This document shows, one piece after another, positions 9,301-19,653 of a stretch of 43,453 nt of DNA. The notes below the pieces were generated by a model that was given only the letters and a program-made list of their open reading frames with translations, made no database searches and was not told the DNA's origin. This DNA is from Caulochytrium protostelioides. Lineage: Eukaryota > Chytridiomycota > Caulochytriomycetes > Caulochytriales > Caulochytriaceae. How positions within the stretch are numbered: the stretch's first letter is position 1; the number at the start of each line of letters is the position of its first letter. The DNA is taken from NCBI GenBank assembly GCA_003615045.1, contig ML014268.1, forward strand, positions 1 to 43,453. Direction: 5' to 3'. Position numbers and translations under genes: made by a program.

Positions 9301-11586
9301 GCGCAGTCGCTATGCGAGGTCTTTGTTCCCTCCTTTTCGGGATCGCTCGCCGGCTACTACGATCTCGACGGCACGCGCGGCTTGGACGACCCCAAAGTCC
9401 ACCGCCTCCGCCGCCACAAAGAGCGGCGTCTCCGCAAGTTCTTTGGCCAGCCGATCAATGCCGAGACCATGGAGGGCCAGGCCTTTGCCGACCCTGACTA
9501 CGACGGCGACTCGGGCGGCGAGGAGGACGAGGACAGCGGGGCCGCCGGCGGGCCGCTGCTGCGCGGCCGCAGTCCTCGGCGCCGCGGCGCCGCCCATGGC
9601 CGCGAAGTCTCGCAGCCGTCCACCGGCCAGAACACGCCGCCCGTCGCGGACGGCCGGCCTTCTGGCGCCGCCGCGCGCGGCGCCAGCAGCGTTGCGGTGG
9701 GCAGGGCTGTGGACGACGCCGCAAGCGCCGGGTGTGCTGCTCAGGCCGACGGCGCGTCGACCACGCTCCCGTCGCCCCAGGGCGCGACAGCACAGACGCA
9801 GCAGCGCCGCCGCAAGCGCGCCGAGAAGCTCACCGAGTTCTTTGGCGAGCTCCTGACCCAGCAGGAGCTCGCGTGGCAGCAGCTGATTGTGCCGTACCCG
9901 GACGGCGACGGGCTCGTCATTGACCCGATCCAGGCGCCGCTGGCGTCGATGAGCGCGACGATGGGCGCGACGACGGGTATGTCCACGAGCACGACGACAG
10001 GCCACGGCGGCCACGAGGACGGCGTGGCGGTCGGCGGCGCCGCGGGCGCGACCGGCTACGACAGCGACGACGATGGCGACCGCAAACTGCCTCCGACCGT
10101 CAACGTCCTCAAACAGACGGAAAAGAAGCGCCTGGCCACGCGCAGCAAGAAACTAAACACTGTGCTGGGCGCTCAGGTCCCGCTAGACGTGCTGCAGCAG
10201 AGCATCGCGCCGCTCGGGATGGCACATCTGCTGGTCGGCGGCGAGGACGGGCTGTCCGAGAACGAAAGCGTGGGCTCGAATCCGCCGGGCGACACCGGCT
10301 CGCTCGATTTGCACGCCATCGAGACCGCTGGCCGCACCGGCGCGCAGCCGGCCTCGCCGCACTTGGGCAACGCCGAGACGGCGCTCTCGCCAGACGAGGC
10401 CGCCGCGAAGCCCGAGGCCCTGCGCGAGAAGCGCCGCCAGAAGCTGCAGCGCATCACGAAAGTGCTTGGCGAGCAGCTGACCTTTGCCGATGTGTCGGAC
10501 CAGATCGCGGGCGTTGCGCCGCAGAAGGGCGGGCAGGCCGGCGCGGCTGGGAGCGGCGGCCACGGCGGTGCCCCGGGCGGTTCCCGCGGCGGCCCCCACG
10601 GCGGTAGCGATCCGCGGAAGCCAATGACGGCCGCCGAGCGCCAAGTGCGCTTGAAGAGCCACGCCAAGGTCGAGTACCTCCTCGGCCAGTTCCCGACGAC
10701 GCTGCACGAGGATTCGGCGCGGGGGCCGCAGTACGTCCCTGTGCACACGACGCACCCGCGTCCCGGCGCGCTGTTCTCGAGCCAGTCGACGTCCTCGTCG
10801 GGCGTGGAGCTGGGGCTCGGGCTCGGCTCGCACCCGACCATCTCGCCGCTGCACAACCAGCTGCAGTACGAGGCGCAATCCGTCAACCGCAACAAACGGC
10901 TGAGCCACGGCAGCGCGACCGGCGTCCCCAAGCGCATGAGCGATGCCAGTCTCGGTGACGAGCTGCACCGCGCTGCGAGCGCCGGCGGGAGCGGTGTGCT
11001 CCACGCGCCCTTGGCCCTCGGTGGCGGCTACAACGTGAGCCTGCCTGCCCCGGTGGCGGACATTGCAGCCTCGTCGTCGTCGTCGTCGTCATCAGTGGCG
11101 ATGGCGGACGACGCCGCGAGTGCGTTGGCTCTGACGGCGTCGCAACAGCCGCAGGAGCAGCAGCCAAAGCAGCACTCCCATCACATGGCGTCGTCATCGG
11201 GTGAAGCGTCGCCGCGGCGGCCGCCATCGGCTATGGACTCGGACATGGAGAGCGAGATCAATGTGCCGCAGCGGCTGCGGCAGAAGGTGCGGAAGCTCCA
11301 GAAGTTCTTTGGGCAAGCGACCGTCATCACGACGGATCCGGAAATCACGGATTTCATTCTGGGCTCAATCGAGAGCCGCATCGAGGAGCAGGTCGCGACG
11401 CACGAGGACCGCGCCGCGATCCGGCTCGATCTCGCGAAGCTACGCGAGCAGATGGCGCGCGCCGTGAAGCCGCCCGCGGGCGCCCCGGGCGGCGGCGCCG
11501 CCGCCACGGCGACATCCGCATACCCCGAGATCCGGCCCGGCCCGGCCGCCCGCTACGAAGACCCGGCGCCGCGCCCGGTCTTGTAG
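6337..11586 (+). CDS. Large RGS-domain signalling protein with repeated K-L/F-F-G motifs
   Basis: The open frame extends upstream to a GTG, but the first in-frame ATG is at 6337 with A at -3, giving 1749 residues. Residues 1-470 are disordered (Ala, Ser, Thr, Pro). A folded segment at about 474-585 could be a ubiquitin-like or Ras-binding-like fold, judged only from its hydrophobic pattern. About 818-943 matches an RGS domain in length and pattern: FLEGFLPFCIKE at the start, SVIHVNIR in the middle, FAESDYFHVIYRM at the end. RGS domains bind G-alpha subunits and usually speed GTP hydrolysis. After it come six copies of a basic-hydrophobic motif ending in FFG, VLG or LLG, near residues 1034, 1167, 1275, 1375, 1445 and 1656, set in disordered, charged sequence. 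A Gly-Leu repeat lies at about 607-630. I know no named orthologue. The RGS call is fairly sure; the partner G protein is unknown. Confidence 0.85.
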   Translation: MRPLPRPAADDGAATATAAGAVSTASLASAAPSTTPSSAAPTPLTTVTPAGTVREVVASLNSGHFPGAATAASTPPITAVSPAGAGAASAASTPSRRPARSGAIAALSASFIAAIAPGGRTPVPKSASSGTPTQPATAAPTAPTTAPASPPPPARPAAAAGETGASPTVGQPAGAPTSATSLSALSRIRRGRSNSVACAMDAADAPRTPSLVLREEDDVLAFEAPRSLTPRGSVGSRGGAEATTSDGRRRARSVSARGSIASQEIAPPAAPTTAGGHESQSGTHLSRVSSVVSVLSHAISTENKPQASRRNSVAAPTASGADGLLHPSAGPVAASSLTGEPAMAAAKSLAAPAGAGAHPVVSGNGGPPPMTQSALNLAAERADVVYQGSLEAVGRSTVATRGRRPSVVRHRTQRAASAAAASGAGGGPYGLAGATDPERLLLAATAPLAAAPPLLGSEAPVPVLEPWAHRVGALHFCLVKVVTADDAVPIPLIVDRRQTIDYLCDQIEAAILFSVDATSAHRLSGGFGSLFVSPGALAGSMVAGGPSPRGWNTGEHILANSEKVPYRFGEIIGDVLRHNAIVHFRQEPSVARAGDGLHYASREAGMGGLSGGLGGGLGGGLGGGLSGGGQRPPFGLGALPASATGGGHAYTPSSLRRSTSTGLLISSQATGIRDEAWGAVSKSQPSVHSAYLADDGGRPSTSASTNGGGGSNLGIAPGSPSATDECGGSGSPRHSHASGSGPILFRAASESPPRLSPLARDVSQSGSMTPAAPLSRGGAHHHAGQHPSAAPAGSTSGALATTQSEGHHATEIRPLGHVDIRPLLRNRIFLEGFLPFCIKERGLTPLLYYLCLQACDLQPPGPHRTQSLYQTASWFFDDESVIHVNIRVTLRMAIRKAMADGNDLLLDECLHMAQQAALLHLSMRPWHTFAESDYFHVIYRMKTEQIAYWHLNDLGDHVVPLFSQFRPGMTGSAAHRAGPRDPMTVEGIAQSLCEVFVPSFSGSLAGYYDLDGTRGLDDPKVHRLRRHKERRLRKFFGQPINAETMEGQAFADPDYDGDSGGEEDEDSGAAGGPLLRGRSPRRRGAAHGREVSQPSTGQNTPPVADGRPSGAAARGASSVAVGRAVDDAASAGCAAQADGASTTLPSPQGATAQTQQRRRKRAEKLTEFFGELLTQQELAWQQLIVPYPDGDGLVIDPIQAPLASMSATMGATTGMSTSTTTGHGGHEDGVAVGGAAGATGYDSDDDGDRKLPPTVNVLKQTEKKRLATRSKKLNTVLGAQVPLDVLQQSIAPLGMAHLLVGGEDGLSENESVGSNPPGDTGSLDLHAIETAGRTGAQPASPHLGNAETALSPDEAAAKPEALREKRRQKLQRITKVLGEQLTFADVSDQIAGVAPQKGGQAGAAGSGGHGGAPGGSRGGPHGGSDPRKPMTAAERQVRLKSHAKVEYLLGQFPTTLHEDSARGPQYVPVHTTHPRPGALFSSQSTSSSGVELGLGLGSHPTISPLHNQLQYEAQSVNRNKRLSHGSATGVPKRMSDASLGDELHRAASAGGSGVLHAPLALGGGYNVSLPAPVADIAASSSSSSSSVAMADDAASALALTASQQPQEQQPKQHSHHMASSSGEASPRRPPSAMDSDMESEINVPQRLRQKVRKLQKFFGQATVITTDPEITDFILGSIESRIEEQVATHEDRAAIRLDLAKLREQMARAVKPPAGAPGGGAAATATSAYPEIRPGPAARYEDPAPRPVL
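8155..8222 (+). repeat. 12-base tandem repeat inside RGS gene
   Basis: Four to five near-perfect copies of a GGCGGCCTCGGC-type unit encode GGGL repeats in a linker between the middle folded segment and the RGS domain. The copy number stays in frame, so the repeat could vary in length without breaking the gene. Confidence 0.75.
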
Positions 11587-12268
11587 CATGCCGCCGCGTC
11601 GCTCGGCTGGCGGTGAATCCATCCTCCCCGCGAACGATTAATAGCGATGATACCACATGAATGCCCAGAACGTGGGTTGCCTCTGATCATACCACCCGTG
11701 GGCCGAAGACAATAGGACCGTCAGCGGGTTGCAGCCGCTAACACCATCCGCGGGTCCAGGGCGATGGGACACGACGAGGGCCCCTGCAAGGACTGGGCGT
11801 CATGGCTTCTCGGCCGATCGCTGTGGATGACAGAGACCGAGGGAAGGGGGTCGCAAGCAAGGCGAAGCAAGCCACGTGATCCGTGGCAAAGTCCGCTCGT
11901 TCGCTGGCGCTGGCCATGTCGCGGCGGGGCGGACCCAAGCCAGGCCGAGCGGGGCGAGACGCCCATGGGCCCAAGCATGGCGCCGCCGCCGAGCAGAGGC
12001 CGCGTCGCCGCCGGGCGGGGGTCCATGTCGCCGCCGAGCAAGGACCGCGTTGCCGGAGACGGTCTTCACGGTCGGTGGCGCGAGCGCTGGACAGCACCGC
12101 TGCGGTGGCGTCCGCGGATCGTTGATCCGATGGGGTCGCGACGCAACGCGCCGCAACACGCGCCTCATGCCGCCGCGTCCACCCCCGCCGCCGCGGCGAG
12201 GCCACGCACCGGAGGTCGTTCCCGCTTCCCGCTTCCCGCTTCTCGCTGCGTCCCAAGCCGCGCCGACC
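11587..12268. other. Spacer between RGS and SPRY genes
   Basis: About 680 bases. The first 130 are the least GC-rich and probably hold the 3' end of the RGS transcript. The SPRY frame stays open back to a GTG at 11876 and has an in-frame ATG at 12167 in a weak context. I treat most of this as promoter and leader of the next gene. Confidence 0.55.
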
Positions 12269-12939
12269 ATGCCTGAGCCTCCCGACGCGCCGGCGTCGGC
12301 GACGTCGGCCGCGGCAGCAGCAGGTCTGATGGCGCCCGCCATGCCGATCCCGGTTTCAGACCCCACGATCGCCGCAGATCCCATGTCACCGCCGCCGCCG
12401 CCGCCGCCCGTCGCGCGGCAGGATGCAACGCCGCTGCCGCACTCGATGACCATTGCTGCGGACGCCCTCTTCGTCGCACCCGGCGATCTCGCCAGTGGAC
12501 CGGCCGCCGCCGACCATGGCGCCGCCGCTTCGTCCGCCACAGCGTCGGCGCCGCCCCCCGCGTTGTGGATGCCGCCAATGCCGTCGGACGCACCGCACGA
12601 TCGGCCATGGGAGACCCCGACGACGCGCCTGCCAAGCGCCACCACGCCCATGATGCCGTCGGCGCCGACGAAGCACCTGCTCAATGCTGCGGCGGCCCCC
12701 GAGATGGCCATGCCGGATGCGGCCGCGACCGAGAGACCACCGTCGCCTAAGCGCGCGCGCCTGGACGACATGATACCGGTACCGACGCTCGGTGGGGGTA
12801 CGATCGCGCTGGACTCGGTGCGCCCCAGCGACCACGAGGGCCGCATGAATGAGGGCACGGCGTCCATGGCGACGACGGCGTGCCCGCCGGCACCGCCGAT
12901 GCCGTCGCTCTCTGCCCAAGTGCTGCCGCCGTCGCCCAT

Positions 12940-12978
<39 letters not shown>

Positions 12979-13354
12979 TCCGCCAGCTCCGGTCGCGCCG
13001 AAGCCATCGTCAAACTCGCAGTCCATGGACGACGTGGTGGCGAAGCCGGCGCCGCCGCCCCGGCGGAAACTCGCGCGGGATCGCGGCCCGCCGGCGCGGT
13101 TCAGCCATCGCGCCGCGGAGCCCCGGCCCATCAAGCTCTTCCCCGACCTTGACGACGACCCGATGCTCCCGCCGCGCATGAGCACGCGGCCGACGCATAC
13201 CTCGCGCTACGTGCAAGTCGTGCCGGTCGGGCCAACCACGCCCGAAGGGTACGGCCGCGACGCCGTTTCCCACGCTGCGGGCTACCGCCAGGCAAAGGCC
13301 ACCCACGGCGTGTGGCGCGGACGGTGGTACTTTGAAGCGGTGCTGGCGCCCGAA

Positions 13355-13385
<31 letters not shown>

Positions 13386-14113
13386 TCCCGCTGACGACCG
13401 CTACGGCGGCGGCGGCGACGGCATCGTCGTCACCGGGCAGCGATGCCGTCGCCATGGTCCCGGGCGCCGGCGGGATCCACCCGCCGACGGCGCGCATTGG
13501 CTGGAGCCAAATCAGCGGCGACCTCGCGGCGCCCACGGGGTACGACGTGTTCAGCTACGCGTTGCGGACGATGCCGGGCACGCTGTTTCATGACTCACGG
13601 GCGCGCGAGCCCGCGGCGCCCGGGGGGTCGGCAGGGCGCGGCTATGCGGACGGCGTGCGGCCCGGCGACGTGCTGGGCTGTGCGATTGATCTTGGCGACG
13701 GCGCGGCGGGCGGCGTTATCGACGCGCCTCTGCTGCGCCGCGAGCTGTTCGACCGACTGCACCGCCCCGACGAGCCCTACGCGGCGTTCCCGGCGCCCGC
13801 GATGCGCGCCAACACCGGCTCCCGGATCAGCTACTGGGTGAATGGCGCGGCGCTGGGGACCGCGTTTGCGGACGTCGCGCTGGGGAAGTACTATCCGGCG
13901 GTGTCGTGCTACAACGGCGCGCGCGTCGTCGTCAACCTCGGCCCGGACTTTGACAGGCCCGTCCCGCCGGGCTACCTGCCATACTGCTGGGCATCGCGCG
14001 AGCCGCTGTGGCGCGAGCTGATGCAGGCGGATCCGGTTTCAGGCATTCCTGCCGCTGCGGACCGTGGCCGTGAGGTGGCCGACGACAGCGACATGGTCGA
14101 TGATACCGTCTAG
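12269..14113 (+). CDS. ASH2: Ash2/Bre2-like SPRY protein, COMPASS histone H3K4 methyltransferase subunit
   Basis: The C-terminal half is a SPRY domain of the Ash2 type (about residues 345-570 from this start): HGVWRGRWYFEA, ARIGWSQISGDL, APTGYDVFSY, the GTLFH turn, GYADGVRPGDVLG, ISYWVNG and YPAVSCYNGARVVVNLGPDF all follow the order known in Ash2L. Ash2/Bre2 stimulates Set1-type methyltransferases within COMPASS in the nucleus. The N-terminal half is disordered and Pro/Ala-rich, with a run of about 15 prolines. No PHD or winged-helix region is visible, which is closer to yeast Bre2 than to metazoan Ash2L. A Gly/Ala/Ser insertion of about 40 residues sits between the first SPRY strands. The start at 12269 has A at -3; ATG 12167 would add 34 residues and cannot be excluded. 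The gene converges on DIM1 with only 101 bases between stop codons. Confidence 0.9.
12943..12986 (+). repeat. (CCG)n run encoding polyproline in the SPRY gene
   Basis: A CCG/CCT triplet run codes for about 14-15 consecutive prolines in the disordered N-terminal half. A GGC run at about 13358-13386 similarly encodes polyglycine inside the SPRY domain. Confidence 0.85.
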
Positions 14114-14214
14114 CGTGGCGGTCGGACGAATAAGTTAAATTAAAATTAGAAAAGATGAACATGACGGCACGTGCCACGTGCTGCGCTCGGCAGACAGCGA
14201 CGAGCTGCTTCGTC
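14114..14214. terminator. Shared AT-rich 3' region of two convergent genes
   Basis: Between the stop codons of the SPRY gene (+) and DIM1 (-) lie 101 bases with an A/T-rich island at about 14129-14156 (AATAAG, TTAAATTAAAATTAG). In such a GC-rich genome this is the likely polyadenylation zone, perhaps used from both sides. The exact cleavage sites cannot be read from the sequence. Confidence 0.5.
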
Positions 14215-17171
<2,957 letters not shown>

Positions 17172-18151
17172 ATGGCAGCGGCCACGTTGCCTGGCGGCGC
17201 GCCGTCCACCACGACGAACGAACCGCACCGCCAGTTCGATGCGTCGCTGACGCACGAGCAGGTCAGCGAAATTCTAGCCGACATCAACATCTATATCTCG
17301 GGGCTCGCCGGCGCTCAGAGTCGCGTCAGCAAGCAGTGCTCTTTGATCAGTAATGGTTTTATTTATGCTCTGATGGACGGCATGCTTCCTAGCTAGACGT
17401 CCCGATGCGTTTCATGCAGCATATGGCTGCCGTGGTATCGCCTGACAGAAGGGTGGCTTTCCTGATCATGATGCGCATTGACAATGTAGCGAGAAAATCG
17501 AGTTAGCCGTCGTACCCATAGACTGATCCTTTTTTTTTCGATGGTCGTTTCCCTGGGATGAATTGGTATACATCTTAACTGGTATGCTCATCTGAATAGC
17601 CCCGACGGCGGCCGTCCCCAAAAGCCTTCACGGCGCCAGCCTGGTCCGACCCATGGTCGTCAACATTGTGTATCCCCGCATCCATGCGTATTTGCAAGAG
17701 GCCAATCTCGCGGGCCCGCTCAAAGGTAACGTGCTCATTCACCACGCCTCTTCCTAGCATCATCGATCCGTTCGAGATTCTGGATGATTCCTCTTTCATC
17801 TTGAAACCGAATCTTCTGCTTCCCGTTCCCCGGTGAAACCAGCGCTATACCGAAGGTCGTTGGCCATGCACCCATCTCACCCTAGACTGTTTTCTCGAAC
17901 ATATGATCCTCGGAATGATAAACTCGGGATGATAAACGGGATGCGTTGGGTTCTACACGGCCCCGTCTCGGGATTCAACGGGGATGGCCCATCCAGCCCA
18001 CTTTGGCGACACGTTGAACGAAGGCGCCGTCGGCCACACGGAACTGCGCACGGTCGGCCTCGCCTCGTATGAAGAACGCGCCGCCGTCGTCCGCCGCATC
18101 GCGGAACTCCGCCGGCTCGACGAGGCCCAGGCCAGTGCCGCGGCGTGCTAA
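17172..18151 (+). CDS. Unrecognised small protein encoded by three exons
   Basis: I reconstruct exons 17172-17349, 17600-17725 and 17997-18151, giving 152 residues. Intron 1 (250 bases) has donor GTAATG and acceptor TAG, with CTTAAC a possible branch site. Intron 2 (271 bases) has donor GTAACG and acceptor CAG. All phases match and the total is divisible by three. The exons, but not the introns, keep GC-rich third positions. The protein has a short polar N-terminus, an amphipathic segment (EQVSEILADINIYISGLAG), a block RPMVVNIVYPRIHAYLQEAN, and a charged helix near the C-terminus (YEERAAVVRRIAELRRLDEA). No signal peptide, membrane segment or metal motif is visible. It resembles a small helical complex subunit, but I do not recognise the family. 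ATG 17172 has A at -3 and G at +4; an in-frame ATG at 17016 would add 52 residues. Confidence 0.65.
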
Positions 18152-18544
18152 GCGGCTCGGCCCCGCCGCTCGTCGGGCAGCTGCCCATGCCGCCACGCGT
18201 GCTTGCCCTCCGTCCCGACCCCTTCTGGTTTCTTTCTTTGCGCAAGCTCGCATGCTGAGCTCGGCGAGGATGCGATGCATCGCAATATCTCGGTCGCGGA
18301 CCGCGTGACTGACGATCATGGTAGGTCTCGGGGCAGATTGTGTATTAAGTTAGGCGAGGGTCGCCGATCGCGATTGCTCGAGGGTCGCCCGCCATGCGGG
18401 TGACCCCCCGCGCTGTTTAGTTGAATGATTGGGTGCATTTCGCGGCCGCGGCCGCGGCCACAGCGGCGACAGACCACAGCGGCATCGGCAGCAGAAGAAG
18501 GAAGGAAGGGGGTATACATAAATAAGAGAAAGCGAGCGACGGGC
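18152..18544. other. Convergent spacer before RLP24
   Basis: About 390 bases between the stop codons of the three-exon gene (+) and RLP24 (-), with no gene seen. A less GC-rich stretch at about 18511-18535 (ATACATAAATAAGAG on the + strand) is the probable 3' end region of RLP24. A NotI-like GCGGCCGCGGCCGC run lies at 18442-18456. Confidence 0.5.
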
Positions 18545-19033
18545 TTAGGCGGTCTCCATGGCGTTCTGGCGCTGGCCGCCCGAGACTTCCGGAAGGCGCA
18601 TGGCCTGCTGGATCTCCTCGGCAGGGATGTCGGCGAGGTCGACCATGTCGTCGACGAGCTTCTGGTTCTCGGCCTTCTCCTGGGCGTGCTTGTGGGCCAT
18701 GCGCTGGCGGTAGAAGACGGACTCGCGGCGGGCTTTGATCTCCTTGATGCGCTTCATGGCCTTGAGCGTCGTGGCCATCAGGTCGCGGTCGTAGCGGACC
18801 GGGATGTTGCGGCGCTTCTCGAACTCGAGCGTCGAATCAATGGTCATGTCCTTGCCGGCAGTGCGGCGGAACGCCTTCGTCCAGCGAACCTTGCGCGGGT
18901 TGCGCTTCAGCTTGAAGTTGCGGTGGCATTTCGAGCGGCAGAACCGGAAAATCTTGGAGTCGTTGCGCACAAACATCATCCCGTGGCCCGGGTAGACGTT
19001 GCTCGAGCAAAAGAAGCACTTTTCCAAACGCAT
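18545..19033 (-). CDS. RLP24: Rlp24 ribosome biogenesis factor
   Basis: This 162-residue single-exon protein opens with an L24e-type zinc ribbon: C6-x2-C9, then C32-x3-C36 inside [10 protein letters not shown]. It continues with the Rlp24-specific part ([34 protein letters not shown]) and a basic coiled helix. Rlp24 takes the place of ribosomal protein L24 in pre-60S particles, recruits and activates the AAA-ATPase Drg1/Afg2, and is exchanged for L24 in the cytoplasm. The continuation past the L24e fold separates it from L24 itself. At 162 residues it is near the human homologue and shorter than the yeast protein, which carries a longer C-terminal tail. The start MRLEKC is the conserved family start. 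The next gene upstream on the same strand, 620 bases away, is a Tbf1-like protein. Confidence 0.95.
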   Translation of the reverse strand: MRLEKCFFCSSNVYPGHGMMFVRNDSKIFRFCRSKCHRNFKLKRNPRKVRWTKAFRRTAGKDMTIDSTLEFEKRRNIPVRYDRDLMATTLKAMKRIKEIKARRESVFYRQRMAHKHAQEKAENQKLVDDMVDLADIPAEEIQQAMRLPEVSGGQRQNAMETA

Positions 19034-19653
19034 CGCGGGAAGTGAATCGCACGAAGCGACAGTGGAACGACGGGGAGCAGACGACGGCGAGACGGCGAGA
19101 CGGCGAGTCGGCGAGTCGGAGGGGCGAGCGAATACGACGGATCAAAGCGGTGGCAAAAGAAGAGGCCGCGGTGTCAGAAACGGCGAAATGTGCGATGCGA
19201 TGCGACACGAGAGGATGGGTGATGGGTGACGTTGGAGCTGTGAAGAGAAAAGAAGCGTGCTGATAAGTGGTGCCGAACGCTCGTCTCGACCCCCAAACCC
19301 ACGTCGCGAGGCTCGAGTGACGGCTTTCGCGCCTTTTGCGCTCCGCTCTCGAGGGCCACGGTCGCTGTTCCTCGTTGCGAGGCACGCTCCCCGTTGACCC
19401 GACACGGCTCGTGAGCCGCCGACGAGACCGGCCGCCCGGCCGAGCATACCCGTCGAGGCCAGGAACGCCGTGGCCGTCGTGGCCGCCGCCCGTCCAGCAT
19501 GCCGCCGAACGCCCGAACGCCGGCCCGTGAGGACCCGTGTGTGTCCCCCACCTTCCACCGCCGTCTCGCCGTCTCGCCGCCGCCGCCCGGGAAAGTCCGA
19601 CAGGGCCAAGCCACACAGGCGGGCGAGGCGCAGCCCGAGTTTGTCGGTCGTGC
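19034..19653. other. Spacer between TBF1 and RLP24
   Basis: 620 bases holding the RLP24 promoter and the 3' end of the Tbf1-like gene. Next to RLP24 there is a short GGCGAGACGGCGAGTC-type repeat (about 19084-19118). I looked for a Tbf1-type ACCCTA element in this interval and saw none. Confidence 0.5.
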
